Positions 32,522-41,925 are shown, counted from the first letter of the stretch. The stretch is DNA of 64,000 nucleotides from an uncultured Caulobacter sp. (GCA_937925635.1 CALALX010000091.1:38703-102702), one strand, 5' to 3'. Made by a program: numbers and translations. The notes: generated by a model not told the origin, from the sequence alone.

Positions 32522-33853
32522 TCACACCAGCCCGTTCAGCCAGTCCTCCAGGTTGGTGAACCCGTCGCCGTCGCGGTCCTTCGCGCCGTCCGACGCATCC
32601 CGCGGATCGAGCCCCCGGGCGCCTTCCCAGTCATCGGGCATGCCGTCGCCGTCGCTGTCGACCCAGGCGGGACCGCCCTTAAGGACCGGCCAGCCGCCGA
32701 CGTCGCGCTGGCTGTTGATCAGCCGTCCCGTGCGGCTTCGCACGCCGGCCACGATCCGCTCATCGACGCTGTCGCGCACCTTCGACGCCCCCGCGCCGGC
32801 CAGGACGCGCTCATAGGCGAGGGCCGGGGAGGGCGTCCTCGCGCCGGAGTCGGCCAGCGGCGCGGTGGCGCGGTAGCCCTCCGGCGGCGTGCAGCCGACG
32901 AGGCTCCAGGGATCGGCTGGAATCACGCCGTTCATGGCGTTGCCCTCGAAGAACGCCCGCGAGCCGGCGTTCTCCTCGCAGAAGGCCAGCATCCCCTCGC
33001 TGTCCGGCCCGGCCTGGTACCAGTTGCCGACGAAGTCGTAGGCGGCAAGCGCGTCCTTGTCGGCGTTGTAGCCGGCCCGGCCGCCGCCCCAGTTGTAGAA
33101 GACGTTGCCGCGGAACTCGAAGAAGCCGCCGAGCGGGTCGGCGGCGCGGTCGTTGTAGTTGCCGGGGCGCGGCATCCGGGCCTGATGGTTTGCCCACAGA
33201 TTGTTGAGCCAGCTCATCTTCGCCCCGCGCCCGCCGCGGATCAGGCTGCCGTAGCCGTGCCTGCCCTTTTCGTGGACCGAGACATTCAGGGATTCGGCAA
33301 TCAGCGACCACTGCACGGTCAGGTCAAAGACGCCGTCCTCGGCCGTGGCATAGCGGCTGCCGGCCGACAGGGTCTCGTCGACCGACCAGCTGGCCGAGAC
33401 GTGATCCAGGATGATGCGGCGGCCGCGGGTAATGCTGACGGCGTCCTCCTGCACCCCGGTCTCGTCGCCCAGGCGCACGCGGATGTAGCGGACGATCACG
33501 TCGTCGGCGGCGATGATCAGCGGCTGGCCGCGCAGGGTGACGCCGTCGCCTGGAGCCGTCTGTCCGGCCAGGGTGACGTTCGAGCGCGATATCTTGAGGG
33601 GCGCGGCCAGGGTGATCGTTCCGCCCACGTCGAAGACTATGGTGCGGGGACCTTTCGTCTCGAGAGCCGCGCGAAGGCTGCCCGGTCCCGAATCGGCGAG
33701 GGTTGTGACTCGCAGAACGACGCCGCCGCGACCGCCGGCGGCGTGCCGTCCAAATCCTTCCGCACCAGGAAAGGCGGGGGTGGATGTCGTCGGCGCGGCG
33801 AGGCCGACGCAGCCAAGCATGGCGGTGGTGAGAAGCAGGCCCTTACAGCGCAA
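32522..33853 (-). CDS. Secreted pectate lyase-like polysaccharide lyase with C-terminal calcium-binding motifs
   Basis: 443 residues with a signal peptide (hydrophobic 5-19), then a right-handed parallel beta-helix of pectate lyase type: PGAEGFGRHAAGGRGG, LRAALETKGPRTIVFDVGGT, VTLAGQTAPGDGVTLRG, VIVRYIRVRLGD, and ILDHVSASWSVDETLS. Two aspartate-rich loops near the end, DSDGDGMPDDWE and DRDGDGFTNLEDW, look like thrombospondin-3/dockerin-type calcium sites. It would cleave polygalacturonate by beta-elimination. The TTG start at 33851-33853 has GGGAG 7 bases upstream. It shares a two-operator divergent promoter region with the TonB receptor. Confidence 0.88.
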   Translation of the reverse strand: MRCKGLLLTTAMLGCVGLAAPTTSTPAFPGAEGFGRHAAGGRGGVVLRVTTLADSGPGSLRAALETKGPRTIVFDVGGTITLAAPLKISRSNVTLAGQTAPGDGVTLRGQPLIIAADDVIVRYIRVRLGDETGVQEDAVSITRGRRIILDHVSASWSVDETLSAGSRYATAEDGVFDLTVQWSLIAESLNVSVHEKGRHGYGSLIRGGRGAKMSWLNNLWANHQARMPRPGNYNDRAADPLGGFFEFRGNVFYNWGGGRAGYNADKDALAAYDFVGNWYQAGPDSEGMLAFCEENAGSRAFFEGNAMNGVIPADPWSLVGCTPPEGYRATAPLADSGARTPSPALAYERVLAGAGASKVRDSVDERIVAGVRSRTGRLINSQRDVGGWPVLKGGPAWVDSDGDGMPDDWEGARGLDPRDASDGAKDRDGDGFTNLEDWLNGLV

Positions 33854-33971
33854 GGAATTCTCCCAAGGTGGACCAGAGACGTGCGCCGTTTCTCGCCTGA
33901 GGCGGGAAAGTGGCGTCCGTACGACCGATCATGTCTTGTCAGCGACGCGAAACTTACGGTATCCATGTCAA

Positions 33972-33985
33972 TGATACCGGTGTCA
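33972..33985. promoter_or_regulatory. Predicted LacI-family operator, distal site of a pair
   Basis: TGATACCGGTGTCA is a near-perfect palindrome. Its centre lies 33 bases, about three helical turns, from the next site, which would allow two dimers on one DNA face. It lies 118 bases upstream of the pectate lyase. Confidence 0.7.
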
Positions 33986-34004
33986 AACGCGGTGCGTCCG
34001 AGAA

Positions 34005-34018
34005 TGACACCGGTGTCA
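34005..34018. promoter_or_regulatory. Predicted LacI-family operator, perfect palindrome
   Basis: TGACACCGGTGTCA is perfectly self-complementary over 14 bases and is the best match to the window consensus. It lies 99 bases upstream of the TonB-dependent receptor start. Confidence 0.75.
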
Positions 34019-34117
34019 CGTGATCCTGGCCACGGTGCGCGGCCAGGATTCAGGCTGGCGACAATCAATCCGGCGGCGATAGAGATCGTCGGGCGCGCCA
34101 AAGGGGAGGGAGTCATC

Positions 34118-36970
34118 GTGTCGAAGGTTCATCTTTCGCGTCGTACCCGTCTGCGCTTCGGCGCTTCGATGGCGGTCATCGCCGCAGGCCTAATGTCGGC
34201 CGGCGCGGCTCAGGCCCAAGACCCAGCTGCCGAGGGCACAGAGGTCGAGGAAGTGGTCGTCACCGGCTTCCGCGGAAGCCTGGCGAGCGCCCTGGCCGTC
34301 AAGCGCGAGGAGACGGCGATCGTCGACTCGATCAAGGCCGAGGACATCGCGGACTTCCCGGACTCGAACCTGGTCGAGGCGATCCAGCGCATTCCGGGCG
34401 TCTCGATCGATCGTGACGCCGGCGAAGGCCGCACGATGACCGTCCGCGGCCTCGGCCCCGATTTCACACGCACCCGCATCAACGGCATGGAAGCCCAGGC
34501 GACGGCCGGCGGCACCGACAGCTCGGGCGGGGCCAACCGCGGCCGCGGCTTCGACTTCAACGTCTTCGCCTCGGAGCTGTTCAACAGCGTCACCGTCCGC
34601 AAGACGCAATCGGCCGAGGTCGAGGAAGGCTCGCTCGGCGCGACCGTCGACCTGCGCACCGCGCGGCCGTTCGACTACAACGGCCTCAAGATCGGCGGCT
34701 CGATCCAGTACGGCTACAACGACCTCTCCGAAGAGTGGGATCCGCGGGTCGCGGGCCTATTCAGCAACACCTTCTTCGACGGCAAGGTCGGGATCCTCGG
34801 TTCGTTCGCCTACAGCGAGCGCAACCTGCTGGAGGAAGGCTTCAGCGCAGTCCGCTGGGAGCGGGCCAGCGACAACGGCGGCTTCCAGAATCCCGCGGCC
34901 CTGCCCGGCGGCGCGGGCAACGCGGCCAACCTCTTCCATCCGCGACTGCCGCGCTACGGTCAGCTGATCCACGAACAGAAGCGGACCGGCTTCACCGGCG
35001 CCATTCAGTACCGGCCGTGGGACGCCACCACGATCAGCTACGACTTCCTCTACTCGAATCTCGACGCGACGCGGTACGAGAACTTCCTGGAATCGCTGTC
35101 CTTCAGCCGCAACGCCTCGGCGGGCGGCAAACCGCAGATCGACATCGTCAGCGCCGCCGAAAGCAACGGCATGCTGATCTCCGGCGTCTTCAACGACGTC
35201 GATGTGCGCAGCGAGCAGCGCTACGACGAGCTGGAAACCACCTTCACCCAGCACACCTTCACCGTCGAGCACGAGTTCTCCGCGGACTTCAGCATGCGGG
35301 CGTTCGCGGGCCGGGCCGTGTCGGACTTCGACAACCCGATCCAGACCACGGTCACGCTCGACCGTCAGGACACCGACGGCTTCTCGTACGACTTCAGCGG
35401 CAACGCCAACACGCCGCGGATCGACTATGGCTTCGACGTCTCCGACCCGGCCAACTGGTCCTGGCGGCAGGTCGGGAGTTCGGTTCCTCGGTCCGAGATC
35501 CGGATCCGGCCCGGCGGGGTCGAGAACATATTCGAGGCCCTTCAGTTCGACTTCGACTGGCGGCTGAACGACACGTTCAATCTGAAGTTTGGCTACAACT
35601 ACAAGACCTACGAGTCCGACTCCTTCGAGTTCCGCCGGACCGACGAGACGGTGGTTCCGGCTCTGCCCGTCGGCGTCACCGTGGCGGACATCTCCACGCT
35701 GCTGACCGGCTTCGGCAACAATCTCGGCCAGCCCGGCGGCAACGACACCTCCTGGGTGATTCCGAACCTCAACGCTGTCGCCTCGCTGTTCGACATCTAC
35801 TGCAACTGCGACACGGGCGTTCCAGGCGGCGACTTCCGCTTGACCAGTATCACCAACGGCAACGCCCGCGGTTCCAACCGCTTCATCCGCGAGGAGGACC
35901 GCGGCTACTACATGCAGCTGGACTTCAAGTCGCAGCTGTTCGGCCTCGACTACCGCGGCAACCTCGGATTCCGTCAGGTCAACACCAACCTCTACGCCGA
36001 GGGGTACAGTTCGACCGGCGGCGGCACCAAGGTCCACGGCAGCAACAACTACGACAACTTCCTGCCGTCGCTGAACCTGTCGGTGAACGCGACAGACAAC
36101 TTCATCATCCGCTTCGGCGCCGCCGAGGTCATGGCGCGTCCGCAGATCGGCAACGGCCTGGCCGGCACCAACTATCTGGTGCCGACCACCTCGCTGGCGG
36201 CAACCGGCCCGAACTTCACCGCCACCATCGGCAACGTGAAGCTGGAACCCTTCCAAGCGAAGACCTACGACCTCAGCTTCGAGTGGTACTTCGCGCCGGA
36301 ATCCCTGTTGTCGGTGGCGTTCTTCCGAAAGGACATCGACACCTACATCCAGATCATTCGGCAGGACCTACAGTACCAGCAATTGACCGCGCTGAACCCG
36401 TCGGCCTTCTCTCCGGCGTTCTGCACCGGCGCCTGCACGCCAACCCAGGTGTTCCAGCTGACCAGCGCCGTGAACACCGAAGGCGGTCCGCTGGAGGGCT
36501 TTGAGATCAGCTGGCAACAGCCGTTCTCGTTCCTGCCGGCGCCGTTCGACCGCTTCGGGATCCAGGCCAACTACACCCAGGTGAAGTCGGAAATCGACTA
36601 CTGCAGCAACGCGCTCTGCACGCTGGTGGTCACCGACGACCTCGTGAATCTGTCGCCGAAGGCCTACAACGCCACCCTCTACTATGAGGATGACCGGCTG
36701 AGCGCCCGGATCTCCGGGTCGTACCGAGAGGGTTACCTGCAGAACGTGCCCGGCCGGAACAACAACGCGCTCGAGGGCAAGAAGGAAACCTTCAACCTCG
36801 ACTTCGCCAGTTCGTTCAAGGTCAACGACCAGTTCGCGATCACGCTGGAAGCCCTGAACCTGACCGACGAATTCAACCAGCAGTGGGTCGGCAACGACGA
36901 CCGGCAGTCGACGTCGGTCTATCACCACACGGGTCGGTCCGTGTTCTTCGGCCTCAAGTACACCTTCTGA
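34118..36970 (+). CDS. TonB-dependent receptor, probably for oligogalacturonides
   Basis: 950-residue outer-membrane beta-barrel receptor. The signal peptide runs to about 32 (GAAQA). The TonB box-like EEVVVTGF follows, then a plug domain with VEAIQRIPGVSIDRDAGEG and VRGLGPDFTRTRINGMEA. The long barrel ends in the terminal aromatic signature VFFGLKYTF. The wording matches the large TonB receptor group of Xanthomonas and Caulobacter. The GTG at 34118 has GGAGGGAG upstream; upstream codons are not conserved. Two operators and a divergent pectate lyase point to uptake of pectin fragments. A strong terminator follows. Confidence 0.92.
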   Translation: MSKVHLSRRTRLRFGASMAVIAAGLMSAGAAQAQDPAAEGTEVEEVVVTGFRGSLASALAVKREETAIVDSIKAEDIADFPDSNLVEAIQRIPGVSIDRDAGEGRTMTVRGLGPDFTRTRINGMEAQATAGGTDSSGGANRGRGFDFNVFASELFNSVTVRKTQSAEVEEGSLGATVDLRTARPFDYNGLKIGGSIQYGYNDLSEEWDPRVAGLFSNTFFDGKVGILGSFAYSERNLLEEGFSAVRWERASDNGGFQNPAALPGGAGNAANLFHPRLPRYGQLIHEQKRTGFTGAIQYRPWDATTISYDFLYSNLDATRYENFLESLSFSRNASAGGKPQIDIVSAAESNGMLISGVFNDVDVRSEQRYDELETTFTQHTFTVEHEFSADFSMRAFAGRAVSDFDNPIQTTVTLDRQDTDGFSYDFSGNANTPRIDYGFDVSDPANWSWRQVGSSVPRSEIRIRPGGVENIFEALQFDFDWRLNDTFNLKFGYNYKTYESDSFEFRRTDETVVPALPVGVTVADISTLLTGFGNNLGQPGGNDTSWVIPNLNAVASLFDIYCNCDTGVPGGDFRLTSITNGNARGSNRFIREEDRGYYMQLDFKSQLFGLDYRGNLGFRQVNTNLYAEGYSSTGGGTKVHGSNNYDNFLPSLNLSVNATDNFIIRFGAAEVMARPQIGNGLAGTNYLVPTTSLAATGPNFTATIGNVKLEPFQAKTYDLSFEWYFAPESLLSVAFFRKDIDTYIQIIRQDLQYQQLTALNPSAFSPAFCTGACTPTQVFQLTSAVNTEGGPLEGFEISWQQPFSFLPAPFDRFGIQANYTQVKSEIDYCSNALCTLVVTDDLVNLSPKAYNATLYYEDDRLSARISGSYREGYLQNVPGRNNNALEGKKETFNLDFASSFKVNDQFAITLEALNLTDEFNQQWVGNDDRQSTSVYHHTGRSVFFGLKYTF

Positions 36971-36991
36971 TCCACCTTCCTTGCGCGGACT

Positions 36992-37024
36992 GGGCGCCGG
37001 GCCTGCTCGGCGCCCTTCTTTTTT
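36992..37024 (+). terminator. Rho-independent terminator after the TonB receptor
   Basis: GGGCGCC (36992-36998) pairs with GGCGCCC (37009-37015) across a 10-base loop and is followed by TTCTTTTTT. It is the clearest intrinsic terminator in the window and separates the receptor from the aldolase gene. Confidence 0.9.
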
Positions 37025-37071
37025 CCGGTTCGCGCGATAAGGCGGTAGCCTTGGATCAGGGAGAAAAAGCC

Positions 37072-37746
37072 ATGGCTCACGACCGCATGACCGTACTGAC
37101 CGCGATGATGGACCAGGGCGTGATCCCGGTGTTCTACCACCCGGACGTCGAGACCTGCGTCAAGGTCATCCAGGCCTGCGCCAACGGCGGCGCCCGGTGC
37201 ATCGAGTTCACCAACCGCGGCGATTTCGCCAGCCACGTCTTCCTGGAGGTCGCCCGCCACTTCGCCAAGGCCGATCCCCGCGTGATCATGGGGGTCGGCA
37301 GCGTCGTCGATGCCCCGACGGCCGGTCTCTTCATCGCCAACGGCGCCAGGTTCGTCGTCGGCCCGATCCTCAACGCCGACGTGGCCAAGGTCTGCAACCG
37401 GCGCATGATCCCCTACAGCCCGGGCTGCGGCTCGGCGTCCGAAATTTCCTACGCCCAGGAGCTGGGTTGCGAAATCGTCAAGGTCTTCCCCGGCGAGAGC
37501 GTCGGCGGACCGACTTTCGTGAAGAACGTCCTGGGGCCGATGCCCTGGACGAAGATCATGCCGACCGGCGGCGTTGATCCGGACGAGAAAAGCCTGCGCG
37601 AGTGGTTCGGCGCCGGCATCGTCGCCGCCGGCATGGGCAGCAAACTGATCACCAACGACCTGCTCAAGGCGGGCGACTGGAACGGGATCGAGGACCGGGT
37701 GCGCAAGACCGTCGACCTCATCTCGAGCATCCGAAGCGAGACCTGA
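37072..37746 (+). CDS. eda: 2-dehydro-3-deoxy-6-phosphogluconate (KDPG) aldolase-like protein
   Basis: 224-residue class I aldolase-like TIM barrel. GVIPVFYHPDVETCVKVI opens the fold, CIEFTNRGDFA provides the acid/base region, and the Schiff-base lysine is in EIVKVFPGESVGGP near residue 142. It would split KDPG into pyruvate and glyceraldehyde-3-phosphate, the last step of KDG use. GGGAG lies 9 bases before ATG 37072. The KDG kinase gene begins right after it, giving a two-gene catabolic operon. No ACCGGT operator was found in its short upstream region. Confidence 0.87.
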   Translation: MAHDRMTVLTAMMDQGVIPVFYHPDVETCVKVIQACANGGARCIEFTNRGDFASHVFLEVARHFAKADPRVIMGVGSVVDAPTAGLFIANGARFVVGPILNADVAKVCNRRMIPYSPGCGSASEISYAQELGCEIVKVFPGESVGGPTFVKNVLGPMPWTKIMPTGGVDPDEKSLREWFGAGIVAAGMGSKLITNDLLKAGDWNGIEDRVRKTVDLISSIRSET

Positions 37747-37747
37747 C

Positions 37748-38857
37748 GTGACGACCGAGAACGTGCTGACCATCCGTCCCGCGAGCGAGACCCGCTGGGA
37801 CTGCGCCTCCTTTGGCGAGGTGATGCTGCGCTTCGACCCAGGCTTCGGCCGGGTGCGCAACGCGCGAGCCTTCAACGTCTGGGAAGGCGGCGGCGAGTAC
37901 AACGTCGCCCGCGCCATGCGCAAATGCTGGGGCAAGCGCTCGACCGTCGTCACGGCCCTGCCGGTCAATGACCTGGGCTGGCTGGTCGAGGACCTGATCA
38001 TGCAGGGCGGCGTGGACATGTCCCACGTCGTCTGGCGCGACTTCGATGGCCTGGGGCGGAACACGCGCGTTGGCCTGAACTTCACCGAGAAGGGCTTCGG
38101 CGTCCGCCCGGCGCTCGGCTGCAGCGATCGCGGCCACAGCGCCGCCTCGCAGATCCGCCCGGGCGAGGTGAACTGGGAAAAGCTGTTCGGCGAGGAGGGC
38201 GTGCGCTGGTTCCACACCGGCGGCATCTTCGCCGCCCTGGCCAGCAACACCGCCGAGGCGGTGATCGAGGCGGTCGAGGTCGCCCGCAAGTACGGCACGA
38301 TCGTCAGCTATGACCTCAACTACCGCGCCTCGCTCTGGAAAAGCCAGGGCGGCAAGGAAGGGGCGCAGAAGATCAACCGCGAGATCGCGAAGTCCGTCGA
38401 CGTGATGATCGGCAACGAGGAGGACTTCACCGCCTGCCTCGGCTTCGAGGTCGAGGGCCTGGACGAGCACATCAGCGAGATCGACCCGACCAACTTCAAG
38501 ACGATGATCGAGACGGCGGTCAGCCAGTTCCCGAACTTCAAGGTCGCCGCGACCACGCTGCGCAACGCCAAAACCGCCTCGGTCAACGACTGGTCGGCGA
38601 TCCTCTGGGCCGGCGGCCAGTTCTACCAGTCGATGGAGCGCAACGACCTGGAGATCTACGACCGGGTCGGCGGCGGCGACGGCTTTGCGTCCGGGCTCGC
38701 CTACGGCTTCATGGAAGGGAAGGGGCCCCAGGCCGCCGTGGAGTACGGCGCGGCGCACGGCGCCCTGGCCATGACCACCCCCGGCGACACCTCCATGGTC
38801 CGCGCGGCGGAGGTCGAGGCGGTGATGAAGGGCAAGGGCGCCCGGGTGATCCGCTAG
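37748..38857 (+). CDS. kdgK: PfkB-family sugar kinase, probable 2-dehydro-3-deoxygluconokinase
   Basis: 369-residue ribokinase-fold enzyme. It begins with the substrate strand FGEVMLRFDPGFGRVRNA, has the glycine-rich EGGGEYNVARAM, and near its end RVGGGDGFASGLAYGFMEG, with the catalytic aspartate. It would phosphorylate KDG to KDPG. The GTG start at 37748 directly follows the aldolase stop, so the two are co-transcribed. Somewhat longer than E. coli KdgK (309 residues), but context and the PfkB motif support the role. Another sugar acid as substrate cannot be excluded. Confidence 0.85.
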   Translation: MTTENVLTIRPASETRWDCASFGEVMLRFDPGFGRVRNARAFNVWEGGGEYNVARAMRKCWGKRSTVVTALPVNDLGWLVEDLIMQGGVDMSHVVWRDFDGLGRNTRVGLNFTEKGFGVRPALGCSDRGHSAASQIRPGEVNWEKLFGEEGVRWFHTGGIFAALASNTAEAVIEAVEVARKYGTIVSYDLNYRASLWKSQGGKEGAQKINREIAKSVDVMIGNEEDFTACLGFEVEGLDEHISEIDPTNFKTMIETAVSQFPNFKVAATTLRNAKTASVNDWSAILWAGGQFYQSMERNDLEIYDRVGGGDGFASGLAYGFMEGKGPQAAVEYGAAHGALAMTTPGDTSMVRAAEVEAVMKGKGARVIR

Positions 38858-38860
38858 GCC

Positions 38861-39736
38861 ATGACCTCGATCGCCGTCATCGGGCCGGGCGCGATCGGCG
38901 CCACGGTGGCGGCCTGGCTCACGCGGCGGGACGCCAACGCGGTGACCGTCTGCGCGCGGTCGCCTCGGGAGGAATTGTGGGTCGAGATGCCGGAGGGCCT
39001 GATCCGGGCCCGACCGACCATTCTCACGAGCCCTGACGATGCGCCGCCGTCCGACTGGGTTCTCGTGGCGACGAAGACCTACGACTCCGACGACGCATCG
39101 GCCTGGTTCGCCGGCCTTCTGCGCCCGGACACTCGTGTCGCTGTCCTCCAGAACGGCGTCGAGCATGTCGAGCGCTTCAGCCCCTATGTCGATCCGGCGC
39201 GAATCCTGCCCGCGGTCGTCGACATCCCGGCCGAACGGTTCGGCGCCGGCGGCGTCCGCGTCAGGCGCAACGGCTCGATCCTGGTCCCTGCCGGCGCTGA
39301 CGGCGACGCCTTCGTGGACCTGTTCTCGGCCAGCCCGATCGCGGTTTCCACCGCCGCCGACTGGAAGACCGCCGCCTGGCGCAAGCTGTGCGTCAACTGC
39401 GCGGGCGTGGTCTCGGCCCTGACGTCGCGGCCCGCCAACGTCATCCATTGGGACGGCGTGCCGGACCTGATGAAGGGCCTCGTCGCCGAGTGCGTCGCCG
39501 TGGGCCGGGCCGAAGGCGCGGCGCTGACAGATTCCACCGCCGACGAGGTCGTCGCGGCGGCCTTCGCCGCGCCGCCCGACTCCGTGAACTCGATCCTGGC
39601 CGACGCCATCGCCAACCGCCGGACGGAGGTCGACGCCCGCAACGGCGTCATCGTCCGGCTCGGCGCGAAGCACGGCATCCCGACGCCGCTCAATGCAATG
39701 GCGGTGACCCTGCTCGGCGCGATGCAGGTGGTCTAG
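38861..39736 (+). CDS. 2-dehydropantoate 2-reductase-family (ApbA/PanE-like) oxidoreductase
   Basis: 291-residue NAD(P)H-dependent enzyme with the N-terminal Rossmann motif IGPGAIGATVAAWL and the ketopantoate reductase features LVATKTYD and VLQNGVEHVERF; the catalytic lysine is probably in TAAWRKLCVNCAGVVSAL. It starts 3 bases after the KDG kinase stop and so belongs to the same operon. Because the neighbours use 2-keto sugar acids, it may reduce a different 2-keto acid, rather than serve in pantothenate synthesis. That idea is inferred from context alone. Confidence 0.8.
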   Translation: MTSIAVIGPGAIGATVAAWLTRRDANAVTVCARSPREELWVEMPEGLIRARPTILTSPDDAPPSDWVLVATKTYDSDDASAWFAGLLRPDTRVAVLQNGVEHVERFSPYVDPARILPAVVDIPAERFGAGGVRVRRNGSILVPAGADGDAFVDLFSASPIAVSTAADWKTAAWRKLCVNCAGVVSALTSRPANVIHWDGVPDLMKGLVAECVAVGRAEGAALTDSTADEVVAAAFAAPPDSVNSILADAIANRRTEVDARNGVIVRLGAKHGIPTPLNAMAVTLLGAMQVV

Positions 39737-39789
39737 CCAGCGGCGAACGGCTCATGCATACCGTCCTCAATCAAAACGGAGGACGCATC

Positions 39790-40152
39790 ATGCTCGGCTA
39801 CATCACCCTCGGCTCCAACGACATCGATCGCGCGCTCGCCTTCCACGACGAAGTCCTGGGTCTGCTGGGCGCCAAGCGCCTGATGCAGACGGGCGGCGGC
39901 TGGCTGTACGGCTCCGACCGTCCGGCGATCGGGATCACCAAGCCCTACAATGGTGAGACCGCCACGGCCGGCAACGGCAACATGGCCGCCCTGACCGCGC
40001 CGGACCGCGCGACCGTCGACGCGGTCCATGCCAAGGCGCTCGAGCTGGGGGGAACCTGCGAGGGCGCCCCCGGCGAGCGGATGCCGACCTTCTATGGCGC
40101 CTACTTCCGCGACCTGGACGGCAACAAGTTCTGCGTCTTCAAGTTCGGCTGA
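39790..40152 (+). CDS. VOC-family (glyoxalase/bleomycin-resistance fold) protein
   Basis: 120-residue single VOC domain pair. LGYITLGSNDIDRALAFHDEVL begins the first beta-alpha-beta module, and FRDLDGNKFCVFKFG ends the second. It resembles small cytoplasmic dioxygenase- or glyoxalase-like proteins of unknown substrate. GGAGG lies 7 bases before ATG 39790. It follows the PanE-like gene by 53 bases on the same strand and converges on the next gene. Confidence 0.87.
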   Translation: MLGYITLGSNDIDRALAFHDEVLGLLGAKRLMQTGGGWLYGSDRPAIGITKPYNGETATAGNGNMAALTAPDRATVDAVHAKALELGGTCEGAPGERMPTFYGAYFRDLDGNKFCVFKFG

Positions 40153-40179
40153 CGGCGGCGAGGCCGGAGGGCGTCAGCC
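40147..40179. terminator. Hairpin spanning the ends of two convergent genes
   Basis: GGCTGACG (40147-40154) and CGTCAGCC (40172-40179) form an 8-bp stem around a 17-base loop that includes both stop codons. There is no T-run. A bidirectional terminator is plausible. Confidence 0.45.
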
Positions 40180-40539
40180 CTTCGGCTTCACAAACAGTCC
40201 GGAGATCACGCCGTCATCGTTGATGGCGATCGTCCAGGTCAGCACCATGCCGCTCTCGAAGGTCACGTCCCAGACCCAGGGGTTCTCGCCCTCGCCGACC
40301 CGGGCGAAGGTCTTGGCCGGACCGAGCGAGGCGAGCTGTTCGGAGATTCCGGTCTGGGCCTTCATCGCGGCCGACAGTTCGGGAACCATCTGAGCATAGT
40401 CGGGCTTGCCGGCCTGGATGTCGGCGATGGTCTTCTTGAGCGTCATCTCGGCCACGGTCGTCGCCGGCGCGGCGAGCGCTGACATCGGGCTGAGGACAAG
40501 GGCGCCGGCGAGCGCGGCGGCCAGGATGATGCGAGACAT
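40174..40539 (-). CDS. Small secreted protein, unknown
   Basis: 121 residues with a signal peptide (positive MSR then hydrophobic core, likely cleaved after ALA near 23). The mature part has a helix-rich half (TTVAEMTLKKTIADIQAGKPDY) and a beta-like end with VWDVTFESGMVLTWTIAIND, reminiscent of small NTF2-like or DUF3887-like domains, but I cannot assign a family. GGAGGA lies 5 bases before ATG 40537-40539. The next minus-strand gene upstream is the MFS transporter; an operon link is possible but not shown. Confidence 0.75.
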   Translation of the reverse strand: MSRIILAAALAGALVLSPMSALAAPATTVAEMTLKKTIADIQAGKPDYAQMVPELSAAMKAQTGISEQLASLGPAKTFARVGEGENPWVWDVTFESGMVLTWTIAINDDGVISGLFVKPKG

Positions 40540-40641
40540 GGTTCCTCCGAAGTTCGAAGCCAGAGCTAGCCCGGTCCCGTGGCCGGATTCAACTGACAAA
40601 GCGGACAGGAACGTCGTCGGCCGGCTCGCCTCGCCAGGGCC

Positions 40642-41925
40642 TTAGAGCTTCACCGGCTCCATCCTCGGCGTCAGCAGGTGAACCGCGCCCAGCGCCAGAA
40701 GATAGGCGCTTGCGGCGACCACGAAGATCGGCGTGTAGGTCCCGATACTGTCGAGCACCCAGCCGGCATACTTGGCCATGGCCATGCCGCCGAAGGCGCC
40801 GATCATGCCGCCGATGCCCACGACCGAGCCAACCGCCGACCGCGGGAAGACATCTCCGGGCAGGGTGTAGAGATTGGCGCTGAAGCCCTGGTGGGCCGCT
40901 GTGGCCAAGCCGATGATGGCGACGGCGACCCAGAGGTTGTCGGCCAGGGCGGCGAAACCCACCGGCACGGCGCAGACGGCGCAGATCAACATGGCCGTCT
41001 TCCGGGCGGCGTTGAGGGTCAGGCCGCGCTTCATCAGGGTCGAGGACAGCCATCCGCCGCCGATGCTGCCGACGTCCGACATCAGGTAGATGGCCACCAG
41101 CGGCGGACCGAAGGTCTTCAGATCGAGGCCATAGCGCTTGCCGAGGAAGTCCGGCAGCCAGAACAGGAACATCCACCAGATCGGGTCGATCAGGAACTTT
41201 CCCAGAGCGTAGGCCCAGGTCTCACGCTTGGTCAGCAGCCTGGTCCACGCGATCTTCTCGACCGGATCGGCGGGATCCTGTTCGATGTGCGCCAGCTCGG
41301 CGGCGGTGACCTTCGGGTGTTCACGCGGCCGGCGGTAGACCATCAGCCAGATCGGCAGCCAGATCAGGCCGGCGACGCCGGTGACGATGATCGCGACCTC
41401 CCAGCCCCAGGCCAGGGTCATGGCCGGGATGATCAGCGGCGTGACGATGGCGCCGATGTTGGTGCCGGCGTTGAAGATGCCCGTGGCGAAGGCGCGCTCC
41501 TTCTTGGGGAACCACTCTGTCACCGCCTTGATGCCGCCCGGAAAGCCGCCGCCTTCGCCGACTCCCAGCGCGATCCGCGCGACGATGAAGCCCGTCAGGC
41601 TGCGCGCCCCGGCGTGAGCGATGAATGCGATCTGCCAAATGGCGAAGGCGAGCCCGAAGCCCCAGCGGGCGCCGATCCGGTCGATGATCCGCCCAAAGGC
41701 GAGATAGGCTACCGCATAGGAGGCTTGGAACCAGAAGATCAGGTCGGCGTAGTCGGTCTCGCTCCAGCCGAACTCCTTGCTCAGCGTCGGCTTCAGGATG
41801 CCGATCGCCTGCCGGTCGACGTAGTTCACGACCATCGCGGTGAACAGCAGGGCGACCACCACCCATCGATAGTTGCCGACGCGGGCGGGGATCGCTCCTG
41901 GTGCGTCCGGGATCTGGGTCGTCAT
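40642..41925 (-). CDS. MFS transporter, hexuronate (ExuT-like) type
   Basis: 427-residue protein with about 12 transmembrane segments. It has the ACS-family feature VNYVDRQAIGILKPTL in the first segment and the MFS loop FGRIIDRIGARWG, then GVGEGGGFPGGIKAVTEWFP, very like hexuronate and galactarate permeases. It would import galacturonate or a related uronate through the inner membrane. It follows the hydratase-like gene by 10 bases, and the pair is preceded by an ACCGGT operator, placing it in the pectin regulon. Confidence 0.88.
   Translation of the reverse strand: MTTQIPDAPGAIPARVGNYRWVVVALLFTAMVVNYVDRQAIGILKPTLSKEFGWSETDYADLIFWFQASYAVAYLAFGRIIDRIGARWGFGLAFAIWQIAFIAHAGARSLTGFIVARIALGVGEGGGFPGGIKAVTEWFPKKERAFATGIFNAGTNIGAIVTPLIIPAMTLAWGWEVAIIVTGVAGLIWLPIWLMVYRRPREHPKVTAAELAHIEQDPADPVEKIAWTRLLTKRETWAYALGKFLIDPIWWMFLFWLPDFLGKRYGLDLKTFGPPLVAIYLMSDVGSIGGGWLSSTLMKRGLTLNAARKTAMLICAVCAVPVGFAALADNLWVAVAIIGLATAAHQGFSANLYTLPGDVFPRSAVGSVVGIGGMIGAFGGMAMAKYAGWVLDSIGTYTPIFVVAASAYLLALGAVHLLTPRMEPVKL

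Noticed and set aside
33185..34117. Very long open frame in front of the TonB receptor
   Set aside because: It runs antisense through the pectate lyase gene; the signal peptide and a strong ribosome site place the start at 34118.
36971..37071. A seventh ACCGGT operator upstream of the aldolase gene
   Set aside because: The interval holds the terminator and TTCCGGTTCG, which lacks the core and half-sites.
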